From the NCBI GenBank assembly GCA_001417715.1, contig BBRT01000129.1, forward strand, positions 1-46,500: a stretch of 46,500 nt of DNA. The letters are read 5' to 3'. The DNA comes from Candidatus Symbiothrix dinenymphae. GTDB lineage: Bacteria > Bacteroidota > Bacteroidia > Bacteroidales > Azobacteroidaceae. Within the stretch, counting starts at the first letter, position 1. Each line of letters begins with the position of its first letter. The position numbers were made by a program, and so were the translations under genes. Below the pieces are notes generated by a model, which was given only the letters and a program-made list of their open reading frames with translations, was not told the DNA's origin and searched no databases. Positions 1 through 8,599 of this stretch are shown here, piece by piece.

Positions 1-51
1 GTATGTTGGGTTTCCTTACTATACATATTATCGTGATTGAGGTATATCTTG

Positions 52-339
52 TTAAAATTGCTCTGTGAAAATTTTACCATCACAAAGCGTAGCTCCCCTC
101 AATATAACAACTTTTGTAGCCTACCATATTGCTTCGCCATATAATCGTCAAAATTTGCCATCAATTTGGACAAATCCACGCATGTGTGATGATTGGAAAG
201 CATCATGCTTGCGATTTTGCAGCAATGCTTCTGCTTTTTCCAAACATTCCCTGCTGTCCTTTTGGAGGGCTTTGTTGATTAGTTCGCGGGCGGTTTTCTT
301 TTGTGCGGTTGTAAAATCCATATTACTATTTTTTTTATT
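52..339 (-). pseudogene. Degenerate copy of the small unknown gene at 1496-1855
   Basis: The first 40 or so codons, starting MDFTTAQKKTARELINKAL, closely match the intact 119-residue protein encoded at 1496-1855. A frameshift follows near residue 47. The homologous reading resumes in another frame (CVDLSKLMANFDDYMAKQYG) and then jumps to the 3' end, so about 40 internal codons are deleted. The upstream promoter-like sequence is copied too. It lies downstream of the YhcG gene, which suggests a tandem duplication of a YhcG-associated module followed by decay. Function is unknown. Confidence 0.75.
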
Positions 340-345
340 TCGGCG

Positions 346-376
346 CAAAGGTAACTAAAATTGTTCCACACCGCAA
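346..376 (-). promoter_or_regulatory. Bacteroidetes-type promoter of the decayed duplicate
   Basis: On the minus strand TACCTTTG (346-353) matches the TAnnTTTG -7 element, with TTG 20 bases upstream (374-376). It is a near copy of the promoter at 1880-1910, so the duplication included regulatory DNA. Confidence 0.6.
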
Positions 377-384
377 ATTATTTC

Positions 385-1473
385 TCAAACGGATTTTTGC
401 GCTTTTGTTTTTCGTCTTGATAATATCACCGGATTTGCTATCTTTAATTCATGTTTCTCTATTTCAGCAAATTCTATCATTTCCTTGTTAATCATCTCTT
501 TAATTTCTTTCTCCGGGAAATGCAACATATATTCGGCAACGCCAATCGGTTTGTGAAAGTCACGTAACGCCAATTCAATATCTACCTTTCCTTTGTCGGC
601 ACAAAGAACTATACCTATTGACGGATTTTCATCTTCTTGTTTTATTTTGTCATCAAGCAAACCAAGATAATAGTTCATTTTGCCGACAAATTCCGGTTCA
701 AATTCTCCAATTTTTAAATCAATCGCTACCAAAGAATGTATTTTTCTGTTGAAAAACAACAAATCGACAAAATAATCCTTATCGTTGTGTGTTATTCGGT
801 ATTGGTTTCCGATAAAGGTAAATCCGGAACCGAGTTCGAGGAGAAAGAATTTTATTTTTTCCACTAATCGCTGTTCCAATTCACGCTCCTTGATAGGGTG
901 TTTCAGCCCAAGCATTTCGAGATTATAGGTCGCCTTCAGTATCTCATCAGCCTGTTCTTGCAAATGTTCGGGCAAAGTGAGCGCAAAATTGTGCATTTTA
1001 GGCTCTAAAACTTTATGACGATAAGTGTCGGCTTTGATAAAATTGAGCAAAACATCTCGTGTCAAACCCATTTCAAGAGCAGATTTGATATAAAACTCTG
1101 CCTCTTGAATTGATTTTACCTTACTCATTATCAGTATATTGTGCCGCCATGGCAAAAGTGCAACGCTGCGTTGCACTTTTTCATCAGTCAAGGCATAAAA
1201 CTCGAAGAAGTTTTTCATATTCCATAAGTTGCGTGGCGAAAACCCCGTAGTGTTAGGAAATTCCTGCTGCAAATCAGTGGCAAGGCGTTTCACTACGCTA
1301 CCTCCATATCCCTTTTCGAGTTTCTCCTCTGAAAGTCGCCTGCCAATATTCCAATACATCTGCATCATTGCCGAATTTAGTCTGTGAGCAACGACTATGC
1401 GCGTACCTTTGATTTCGGCAATGATTTGCCGAAGCATATCACTGTATTGATTTATATCTAATTCCTGAGTCAT
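385..1473 (-). CDS. YhcG family (DUF1016) PD-(D/E)XK nuclease protein
   Basis: A 362-residue protein if started at MTQELDINQYSD. An upstream start at 1527 is possible but would overlap the preceding gene. The N-terminal half is DUF1016_N-like (VVAHRLNSAMMQMYWNIGR, GFSPRNLWNMKNF, LLPWRHNILIMSKV). The C-terminal half looks like the YhcG PD-(D/E)XK nuclease domain: KDYFVDLLFFNRKIHSLVAIDLK supplies the D...(D)xK-type core, followed by GKMNYYLGLLDD. YhcG proteins are widespread accessory nucleases with poorly defined roles, often found near restriction or mobile genes. Here it lies at the downstream end of the glycan array behind a small unknown gene. It appears intact. Confidence 0.88.
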   Translation of the reverse strand: MTQELDINQYSDMLRQIIAEIKGTRIVVAHRLNSAMMQMYWNIGRRLSEEKLEKGYGGSVVKRLATDLQQEFPNTTGFSPRNLWNMKNFFEFYALTDEKVQRSVALLPWRHNILIMSKVKSIQEAEFYIKSALEMGLTRDVLLNFIKADTYRHKVLEPKMHNFALTLPEHLQEQADEILKATYNLEMLGLKHPIKERELEQRLVEKIKFFLLELGSGFTFIGNQYRITHNDKDYFVDLLFFNRKIHSLVAIDLKIGEFEPEFVGKMNYYLGLLDDKIKQEDENPSIGIVLCADKGKVDIELALRDFHKPIGVAEYMLHFPEKEIKEMINKEMIEFAEIEKHELKIANPVILSRRKTKAQKSV

Positions 1474-1495
1474 TTCGGAATAGGTTAATTTCTTT

Positions 1496-1855
1496 TCAAA
1501 ATCGCTCTGTAAAAATTTTACCGTCAAAAATCCCAGCTCCCCTCAATATCGCAGCTTTTGCAGCCTCACCCAAAGCATCCAAATCCTCACCTGTCAACGC
1601 CTCATCCACATACAATCCAATTATTGCAGTAAAATAGTATGAACTTGGTAGCCCATCATACCGCTTCGCCACATATTTGTCAAAATTTGTTATCAAATTG
1701 GACAAATCTACGCATATTTGATAATTGGACAAATCGTTATGCTTGCAATTTTGCAGCAATGCTTCTGCCTTTTCTAAACATTCCCTGCTTTCGTTTTGGA
1801 GGGCTTTGTTGATTAGTTCGCGGGCAGTTTTCTTTTGTGATTTTGTAAAATCCAT
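1496..1855 (-). CDS. Small unknown protein upstream of YhcG
   Basis: 119 residues from the Met of MDFTKSQKKTAREL. An upstream ATG at 1882 lies inside the promoter region, just after the -7 box, so the internal ATG is preferred. The protein is mostly helical with no transmembrane segment or signal peptide visible, and I do not recognise a family. The C-terminal stretch LGEAAKAAILRGAGIF is glycine/alanine rich. Its close spacing to YhcG suggests co-transcription. A decayed second copy lies at 52-339, on the other side of YhcG. Confidence 0.7.
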   Translation of the reverse strand: MDFTKSQKKTARELINKALQNESRECLEKAEALLQNCKHNDLSNYQICVDLSNLITNFDKYVAKRYDGLPSSYYFTAIIGLYVDEALTGEDLDALGEAAKAAILRGAGIFDGKIFTERF

Positions 1856-1879
1856 ATTACTATTTTTTTTATTTCGGCG

Positions 1880-1910
1880 CAAAGGTAACTAAAATTGTTC
1901 TACTTTGCAA
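1880..1910 (-). promoter_or_regulatory. Bacteroidetes-type promoter for the small gene plus YhcG
   Basis: Minus-strand TACCTTTG (1880-1887) is a perfect TAnnTTTG -7 element with TTTG 20 bases upstream (around 1908-1910). It sits directly before the 1855 start, which argues for transcription independent of the glycan operon. Confidence 0.65.
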
Positions 1911-2065
1911 ATTATTTTCGCAGTTATTAATTGAACTTACCTTGAACTTGCCGTGAACTTGCCGTGACAACCGTAAAATTATTTCAAAAATTTATAATCA
2001 TTATCGTTATACCAAAGTCTGCAATCGCTTCTTCAAAATGGTAGTGGAATACCAATATTTTTTAA

Positions 2066-2857
2066 TCAGAAACTCCCTTCATACTTCCGATTATTTATCT
2101 TTGCCAGAATAAACGAAGCTCCTTTTCTTATCCAATTTATTTTTCCAATGTATATGTATGGTATTTCTTTGTATGCTAAATCAGGCTCATGCCTTAGTAA
2201 ATGAGTCAACCATACATTAAAAAGAATTTCGCTGACACGTCCAAACAGTCGTTTTTGGAAAGTGGATAGATTTGAAATATCTACGCGTTTTTCCAGTTCA
2301 AACAAAATATCAAAAAGCCATTGGCAATAAGAGTCAAGCAAAGATTTATCCATAATGAACATATTAAACATATAACCATATATCTGCTTCGATACCTTGT
2401 CATAATCTATTAAATAATCCGGATATTTTTCCTCAATAATCTGACGTGTGATATCTAAATGCACTTTATCGTGTGTATGAGCATAGTGTGAATATAGCGA
2501 CTCAATAAGGTAAACCTGCTTTCGAGGGACAATTATCTTATATTTAGGAATCAGCGACGTTATTTCGTCCGAATTTAAAATGGATTCAAAAGGATATAAC
2601 TTCCTATTTATGTATAGTGTGACAGAAAAATATCGCCTATAATGTACTAATCCTATATAATCTTCATTCACGTTTTTCCAAATCCAATACAATCCGGTCA
2701 ATTCACAAAACGAGGGGTTTTTAACCGAAATATTTTCACCATCATCATCGCCCCTATACCCAATGTTTAGCTTCCCCCGTTTTCCAACATGAAGCGGCAA
2801 ATATAGCTCATCATCAGGCATCAGATATTTTTTGTGCGTTGCAATATAAATTTTCAT
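2066..2857 (-). CDS. DUF4422 family glycosyltransferase-like protein
   Basis: 263 residues. The N-terminus MKIYIATHKKYLMPDDELYLPLHVG, the ELTGLYWIWKN segment and VGLVHYRRYF-type motif (here IGLVHYRRYFS) are typical of DUF4422, a family found in capsule and exopolysaccharide clusters and thought to transfer sugars. No signal peptide or membrane helix is seen, so it probably acts at the cytoplasmic face of the membrane. It follows the UDP-galactopyranose mutase gene by five bases, so the two are probably translated from one message, and it may use the Galf donor. That substrate is inference from position only. Confidence 0.85.
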   Translation of the reverse strand: MKIYIATHKKYLMPDDELYLPLHVGKRGKLNIGYRGDDDGENISVKNPSFCELTGLYWIWKNVNEDYIGLVHYRRYFSVTLYINRKLYPFESILNSDEITSLIPKYKIIVPRKQVYLIESLYSHYAHTHDKVHLDITRQIIEEKYPDYLIDYDKVSKQIYGYMFNMFIMDKSLLDSYCQWLFDILFELEKRVDISNLSTFQKRLFGRVSEILFNVWLTHLLRHEPDLAYKEIPYIYIGKINWIRKGASFILAKINNRKYEGSF

Positions 2858-2862
2858 AACTA

Positions 2863-3966
2863 TTAAATAGTAAGATTTTCTACTAAATCCAATGCCTTTT
2901 CTATCACCTGATGCATATCATAATACTTATATTCAGCCAAACGCCCTCCGAAAATTACTTTCGATTGCTGATTTGCCAAAGACTCGTATTGCTTCAAAAG
3001 AGTGCTATTTCTGTCATCATTTATTGGATAATACGGTTCTTCGCCCAACTCCCATTCTCGCGAATATTCTTTGGTTATGACCGTATCATTTTGTGTTCCA
3101 AATTCAAAATGCTTATGCTCAATTATGCGCGTGTAAGATGTTTCTTTGTCGGTATAATTAATCACGGCATTCCCCTGAAAATTAGATATGTTTTCCAACA
3201 ATTCTGTTTCAAAATGGAGACTTCGATATTCTAAATAACCGTAACAATAATCAAAAAATTTATCTATTTCGCCGGTAAAAATAACCTTGTTCGCAAAATT
3301 CAGAAAATATTTTCGATTTGAAAAAAAATCTGTATCCAACCGAACCTCAATACCTTCAAGCAAGCGTTGCACCAACGCTGTATAACCTCCTATTGGAATA
3401 CCCTGATACTTATCGCTAAAATAATTGTTGTCAAACGTGAACCTAACCGGGAGCCTTTTTATAATAAAGGCGGGGAGTTCTGTCGCCTTGCGCCCCCATT
3501 GCTTTTCGGTATATTCTTTTACTAAATAATCGTAAATATCTTTCCCGACCAAAGAAATTGCCTGTTCTTCCAAATTTGCAGGTTGTTTTATCCCCGAAAT
3601 CTCGCGCTGTTCTTTTATTTTTGCCTCAGCCTCCTGCGGAGTAGTCACTCCCCACATTTGATAAAATGTATTCATATTAAAAGGTAAATTATACAGTTTC
3701 CCTTTGTAATTGGCAACCGGAGAATTGGTATATCTGTTAAACTCAACCAAAGAATTGACATAGTCCCACACCCCTTTATTATTTGTATGAAAGATATGGG
3801 CACCATACTTATGAACATTAATACCCTTAATGGATTCCGTATAAACATTTCCGCCAATATGCGGACGCTTGTCTATCACAAGGCAGGAATAGCCCCTCTT
3901 TGTCAACTCATGAGCAACAACAGAGCCGAAAAGTCCTGCACCTACAATCAAAAAATCTTTTTCCAT
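2863..3966 (-). CDS. glf: UDP-galactopyranose mutase
   Basis: 367 residues, normal length for Glf. The flavin enzyme interconverts UDP-galactopyranose and UDP-galactofuranose in the cytoplasm. The N-terminus carries the FAD dinucleotide motif VGAGLFGSVVAHEL, followed by IDKRPHIGGNVYTE and the GAHIFHTNN active-site loop. Further family blocks are EKQWGRKATELP, IPIGGYTALVQRLLEG, and a C-terminal GGRLAEYKYYDMHQVIEKAL. It makes Galf available to the neighbouring glycosyltransferases, so galactofuranose is a likely glycan component. The upstream GT2 gene overlaps its start slightly. Confidence 0.97.
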   Translation of the reverse strand: MEKDFLIVGAGLFGSVVAHELTKRGYSCLVIDKRPHIGGNVYTESIKGINVHKYGAHIFHTNNKGVWDYVNSLVEFNRYTNSPVANYKGKLYNLPFNMNTFYQMWGVTTPQEAEAKIKEQREISGIKQPANLEEQAISLVGKDIYDYLVKEYTEKQWGRKATELPAFIIKRLPVRFTFDNNYFSDKYQGIPIGGYTALVQRLLEGIEVRLDTDFFSNRKYFLNFANKVIFTGEIDKFFDYCYGYLEYRSLHFETELLENISNFQGNAVINYTDKETSYTRIIEHKHFEFGTQNDTVITKEYSREWELGEEPYYPINDDRNSTLLKQYESLANQQSKVIFGGRLAEYKYYDMHQVIEKALDLVENLTI

Positions 3967-4703
3967 AATTTGGTGATTTTATATTGAAAATAGAACTCAC
4001 TTATAAGATATAACTGAACCAACCTTTTATATACTTTCCACCACAAAGGGTGCTCACTTCGCTTCAGTAAGGACTCAGTGGAAGTTATTGATTGTTCCAC
4101 TCGTCGATAGAGCAGAAGAGGAGTCCGGCAAAAAAAAACTTTGCCCACAACTTCAGCAACCAATCCAATCCAAACATCGTAATCTATCATTTTCGTTTTT
4201 GGAACAGGCAATACATACGGCAATATATTTTGTCGCAAAGCCATACAAGAGCCATAATAAGTACTGCAAATGATAATGTTTTTCAAAATACCTGTTCCCG
4301 AATTATAAATATCAAAAAAGGACTCTTTTTTCACATTCAAATTTTCATCTGTAACCTTTGAATTTGTTACAACCAAATCATATTGAGACAAAAGCTCGCA
4401 TACTATTTTACATTTCTCCGGCAACCAAACATCGTCCTGATCAGACAAGAAGATGTAATCTCCTGATGAATGATTTAACGCATTTTCAAAATTTCCGGTA
4501 TAACCATGTCTTCCATCATTAAAAATTAGTTTTATTCTCGAATCCGGTATCTCTTTTATGACATTAATTGTCCCATCTGTGGAGCCATCATCTGATATAA
4601 TCACCTCATCCTCACTTCCTATTTGAGAGAGGATAGAATCCAACTGCTCTTTTATGTATTTTTCGCCGTTGTATGTGGCGATGCAAACCGATGCTTTTTT
4701 CAT
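3948..4703 (-). CDS. GT2 family glycosyltransferase
   Basis: About 251 residues from MKKASVCIATYNGE; a second ATG at 4712 is also possible, while the longest reading uses TTG. It has the GT-A fold motifs of family 2: SVCIATYNGEKYIKEQLDS, the nucleotide-binding DEVIISDDGSTDGT, and the LSDQDDVW acceptor/metal region with a DxD-type motif. The C-terminal region (LLYRRVEQSIT) is like rhamnosyl- or galactosyl-type transferases, but the sugar cannot be assigned. No membrane anchor is apparent. The 3' end overlaps the glf start by about 19 bases, indicating coupled translation. Confidence 0.9.
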   Translation of the reverse strand: MKKASVCIATYNGEKYIKEQLDSILSQIGSEDEVIISDDGSTDGTINVIKEIPDSRIKLIFNDGRHGYTGNFENALNHSSGDYIFLSDQDDVWLPEKCKIVCELLSQYDLVVTNSKVTDENLNVKKESFFDIYNSGTGILKNIIICSTYYGSCMALRQNILPYVLPVPKTKMIDYDVWIGLVAEVVGKVFFCRTPLLLYRRVEQSITSTESLLKRSEHPLWWKVYKRLVQLYLISEFYFQYKITKLWKKIF

Positions 4704-4738
4704 TTTATCCATCTGAACAACAAATTTATCGTGCAATT

Positions 4739-6481
4739 TTATAGTAGCATTCTATCATTATTTTTATCTTCCTCAATCTCAAACTTGTCCTTACCAATAA
4801 AAATAATCGAAGCGAAGCGCACATCGGTACGCTCGGCAAATTCGTGCGAGTTTCGGTATTTCTCCAATTGTGCGCGGGCATCATTCCGTGCTGAATGCAA
4901 TGCTTTTCTATCTCCCTTTTTGAGATACTTGAGTTCCCACACCCATTCGTATTTGATGTTGGGAAGTCGAGGGCTACGTTGCAAAAAAATGTCAATATAA
5001 CCGTTTTCCACTTCTTTTTCAGTGAGCGGCACGTACAATTTGCTTTGAAACAAGCCGTTGAGCAGCATGATTTTGATGTACTTTTCATTGAACTGTTGCA
5101 AGTCGCGGTTCGACAAGCGGTTGAGAATATTACGGCTCACATATTCGATATAGGGGTGCAGATTGCCGTGATGCGCCAATTCCCTGACCGCAGCACTTTG
5201 TGCTCGCACATCAATTACGACATCCTCGTTCCAGTCCAGTGTCAACTGTTCCAAATACTCCCAGTAAACCGTTCTAATAGAGTAGTTTGGAATTTTTAAG
5301 ATAAGAGTATCATCTTGATATTTATCCACCGTGAGCAATCCCATATAAAAAAGCAGGGATATAAAATATTTGGTGTCTTCCAATCGGTCAATCGAAAATT
5401 TGCTGATAACATCGGACACGATTCCGTTGTTTTGAACAATTTCCATCAACTTGTTGCGGTTTTCTTCGTTTTGAACCATGCGGCGCAAACGGTTGTAGTC
5501 GGTCTTCAGGTTGTCGTCAATGATGTTTTCAGGCGGTCGTCCCTCATCCAATATTTGATAAAAAAAATAGAGAATCATAGAAGGATTATAGACCCTGTTT
5601 TTCCCATCCGGATGAAAAAGGTAGCCATCATAATATGTTTCCATATCCACATTGATTAAGTTTGGGTCAACGCCCGTTTCGTCCATCAGGGCATCTACTT
5701 CCTGTTGCGTGAAACCCATCATTTCGTTATACTTTGGTTTTAGCGTGAGATTGACGGCAATGTTAAACCCGCTTGTGAGGTCGTCCAACATCACGGGTGA
5801 TATGCCGGTGATGAAGATGCGGTCGATGGCGGTTTTCGTGCCCGTCTTCAGAGCCTCGTAAAAATCGCGGACAAGTCCGTTTGCGTGTACCATGTTGTGG
5901 TAAACATCTGTGCCTAATTGGGTACCCATGGCGATAAGGTCGTTGGCAAAATGGTCGTATTCGTCAATGATGACAAAAATTTTCACGCCCTTCGTTCCCG
6001 CCTTGTTAATAATTTTTCTGATAGAAGAAATACCTGATTTTTCTTCATTTATCTGTTGGATCAAACTATCGACATCGGGGAAAAGATTGCGATAAGCATC
6101 CAAAAAATAGCAAACAGCATCTTGTATATTACCGGAAAAAGAAGTCCGAAACCTCTCTTCGTTGGAAGTGTCCAGTCCCGAAAAGTCGAATTTCAACACG
6201 GCGTAAGCATTCTTTTTCGGCGTAGGATGCTTGCCGATGTAAAGTCCGCCAAACAGTTTTTCAAAATTCGCTATTCGGTTTAGGTCATAGTAATGCTCAA
6301 GCAAGGAGAAGAACAGACTCTTGCCAAACTTGCGCGGGCGAATGAAAAACTGATACTTATTAGCCTCATTTTCAAGTTGTTCAACAAACCGTGTCTTATC
6401 CACATAAGCATAATTCTCGGTCATAATGCTCTCAAAATTGGAGTTGCCGTAAGGCAACCGCTTCACTGTTTTTGTTTCCAT
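4739..6481 (-). CDS. AAA-ATPase-like / PD-(D/E)XK nuclease protein
   Basis: 580 residues. The N-terminal AAA-ATPase-like domain (PF09820 type) has the opening LPYGNSNFESIMTENYAYVDKT, an atypical P-loop RPRKFGKSL (around residues 48-56), and Walker B IFVIIDEYDHF (around 168-178). The C-terminal part resembles the associated PD-(D/E)XK domain (DUF1703 type), with GYIDIFLQR and EWVWELKYLKKGD supplying D and ExK residues. This family is abundant in gut and oral Bacteroidetes, with no firmly established function. It splits the glycosyltransferase array and has no obvious role in glycan synthesis, so it is one of the intercalated 'guest' genes of this locus. Confidence 0.88.
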   Translation of the reverse strand: METKTVKRLPYGNSNFESIMTENYAYVDKTRFVEQLENEANKYQFFIRPRKFGKSLFFSLLEHYYDLNRIANFEKLFGGLYIGKHPTPKKNAYAVLKFDFSGLDTSNEERFRTSFSGNIQDAVCYFLDAYRNLFPDVDSLIQQINEEKSGISSIRKIINKAGTKGVKIFVIIDEYDHFANDLIAMGTQLGTDVYHNMVHANGLVRDFYEALKTGTKTAIDRIFITGISPVMLDDLTSGFNIAVNLTLKPKYNEMMGFTQQEVDALMDETGVDPNLINVDMETYYDGYLFHPDGKNRVYNPSMILYFFYQILDEGRPPENIIDDNLKTDYNRLRRMVQNEENRNKLMEIVQNNGIVSDVISKFSIDRLEDTKYFISLLFYMGLLTVDKYQDDTLILKIPNYSIRTVYWEYLEQLTLDWNEDVVIDVRAQSAAVRELAHHGNLHPYIEYVSRNILNRLSNRDLQQFNEKYIKIMLLNGLFQSKLYVPLTEKEVENGYIDIFLQRSPRLPNIKYEWVWELKYLKKGDRKALHSARNDARAQLEKYRNSHEFAERTDVRFASIIFIGKDKFEIEEDKNNDRMLL

Positions 6482-6514
6482 AATTTTATATATATAAAAC
6501 TGACATTTTCAAAA

Positions 6515-7597
6515 TTACAACAATGATTGGTAAACATTAAGGTGACCTTGAGCTGTTTTAGCCCATGAAAAATCTTTACATCTCAAATATCCTTTGTCCG
6601 CATATTGATGACGTTTTGCTTTATCATCCAACATATTCGTAATTTTATATATAAGATCATCCACATCGTAAGGGTCAAAATATACTGCTGCATCTTTTGC
6701 CACTTCGGGAAAACAGCTCGCTTTCGCAATAACAGAAGGGCATCCATAAGACATTGCCTCCAAAATAGGCATCCCGAATCCTTCGTATATTGAAGGAAAA
6801 ACAAAGAGTTCTGCGTATTTGTACAAATTAGCCATCGTTTTTTCACTCGCCGCGATATGGATTATGTCGTTCCACACTTTAATCTCCTGCAAAAAGGCAA
6901 TTTCTGTTGCACTGAGAGGTTCGCTAGTACACACCAATTTCAACGAACCATAATGATCTTGGCTCTTTATCTTCGCAAAGGCTTTTGCCAAAAATTGAAA
7001 GTTCTTAAATCCACCTCTTCGCCCAACGTAAAGTATATATGGATAGTGTACAATTCGTTCCCCTATTAGTCTGTCAGGAATAGTTTCATCAATGCCATGA
7101 TACACAACGTCTATTTTTGGAGGAGCAATATTCCACATTTCCACCAAATCTTTTTTCGTGTTTTCACTAATGGCTATTATTTTATCCGCTCGTGCAACAG
7201 ATTTTTTTTGTAATTTCACCATTCTATCATCCCTATTGTAGGTGGCAAAATTCATATCATGAAAAGTGGTGACCATCGGTTTTCCTTTCAAAAATGGGAG
7301 GCAATAAGTTTCAAAATTTGTTTGATGGAATACATCAAAATCACCTTTTAATATTCTATAGATGGAATAAGGTTTATTTATTTCAAGCATCAGACGACCT
7401 TGCCCCCGAAACCAATATTGAGGGAATATTTGTTTACATTGCAATAACTTTTTATTCTTTAAATATTCGTTATTTGAAAACAATACTGAAGTTGTCCAAT
7501 ATTCTTTTGACATACAATACAGCATCTCACTAAAATATTTAGAAACTCCCCCATATTTTTGGAGCGAAAAAATTTGATGATCGTAAAGAATTTTCAT
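6515..7597 (-). CDS. GT4 family (GT-B fold) glycosyltransferase
   Basis: 360 residues. The N-terminal Rossmann half has FSLQKYGGVSKYFSEML and VTTFHDMNF. The C-terminal donor-binding half has YILYVGRRGGFKN and the family E-x7-E motif in FPSIYEGFGMPILEAMSYG. Proteins of this type transfer an activated sugar to a lipid-linked acceptor at the cytoplasmic membrane surface. The specific sugar is not evident, though the overall arrangement is mannosyltransferase-like. It starts 22 bases from the next upstream gene's stop. Confidence 0.93.
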   Translation of the reverse strand: MKILYDHQIFSLQKYGGVSKYFSEMLYCMSKEYWTTSVLFSNNEYLKNKKLLQCKQIFPQYWFRGQGRLMLEINKPYSIYRILKGDFDVFHQTNFETYCLPFLKGKPMVTTFHDMNFATYNRDDRMVKLQKKSVARADKIIAISENTKKDLVEMWNIAPPKIDVVYHGIDETIPDRLIGERIVHYPYILYVGRRGGFKNFQFLAKAFAKIKSQDHYGSLKLVCTSEPLSATEIAFLQEIKVWNDIIHIAASEKTMANLYKYAELFVFPSIYEGFGMPILEAMSYGCPSVIAKASCFPEVAKDAAVYFDPYDVDDLIYKITNMLDDKAKRHQYADKGYLRCKDFSWAKTAQGHLNVYQSLL

Positions 7598-7619
7598 TTG
7601 ATATCCTAATTATTAACAC

Positions 7620-8569
7620 TTATTCCAAATATTTTTCTACTAAATGACCATATATTGTCAATTTTCCCTTTTTGGTATAGGCAACAGATTTCTTTTTGAA
7701 TTTTTCTTTATATGTCAATTTATTAAAAGTATTATTTCCAACAATTTCCTCAAAATGCTGCTTCGAGTACACATCAAATCGATGAATATACAATTCATGC
7801 AGTCCCGGAAAAGGCAATTCTTGCATATCAATAAAATCTCGAAATCCATCAATATTATTTTTGTATGCTGCTCTAAGCATATAATCGGTCAAAAAATAAT
7901 CGTATTGATAATCTTTTTCCTCCCAATATCTCAAATAACATTCATCCATATATTGAAAAATCATACGATTACGATGCCCTCCAATTATAAATATCGTCCA
8001 AATAGCCGGAAACAAATCTGTTCCGTGTTTTGGAAATCTTAATGTAAAAAAAGGTGTATCGAACACATTTTTGTCAATACCATTATTTATAAAAATGGTA
8101 GAATCCAGCCAAAGTCCGCCATGTCTTTTCAATAAGTTAAATCGAAGTATATCCGAAAAATGAGTAACTGTTATGAGATTATTTCTAAATTTTTCAAGAA
8201 TTATTGGTGCAATATCAGTATATCTTTTATAGTTATTTTCATCAATTATTATTACATCGCAATCAGGATTTTTTTCAATAATTGAATCTATACAAGTTTT
8301 TACTATTAAAGGAGCTTTCTCCAAACTTTGCCACCAAAAAAGCCAAATCTTATTGTATTGTATTGTATTGTATTGTATTGTATTGTATTGTATTGTATTG
8401 TATTGTATTGTATTGTATATTTACGAATAATATCAGATAGCATCAACTCTAGTTTAGAATCTATCACTATATTCTTTCTTACATTTATCCATTTTTTTAT
8501 ACTATTCGGAATTGGGATGTTATTAACAATTTTAATTCCAAAATTTACACTATCTACAAGTTTTTTCAT
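7620..8569 (-). CDS. Capsular polysaccharide synthesis glycosyltransferase, phase-variable and out of frame here
   Basis: Two overlapping readings form one Caps_synth (PF05704, GT32-like) gene. The 5' part starts at 8569 with MKKLVDSVNFGIKIVNNIP and runs into 13 copies of TATTG. The 3' part, in another frame, continues KIWLFWWQSLEKAPLIVK, then DVIIIDENNYKRY and the DxD-like RHGGLWLDSTIF. The TTG 'start' at 8324 lies inside conserved sequence, so it is not a real start. Frame arithmetic shows that 12 or 15 repeat units would join the halves into a protein of about 315 residues; with 13 the reading stops soon after the tract. As sequenced it is OFF, and the sugar it adds would be missing from the glycan. 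Confidence 0.88.
8351..8415. repeat. Pentanucleotide repeat (TATTG)13
   Basis: Thirteen perfect tandem TATTG units inside the coding sequence of the Caps_synth gene. On the coding strand this is CAATA, giving TIQYN in every frame with no stop, so the tract itself tolerates any copy number. Gain or loss of a unit shifts the downstream frame, the classical design of a simple-sequence contingency locus. Confidence 0.97.
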
Positions 8570-8599
8570 ACTATATATTATTTAATTACCCCCCTTTGT

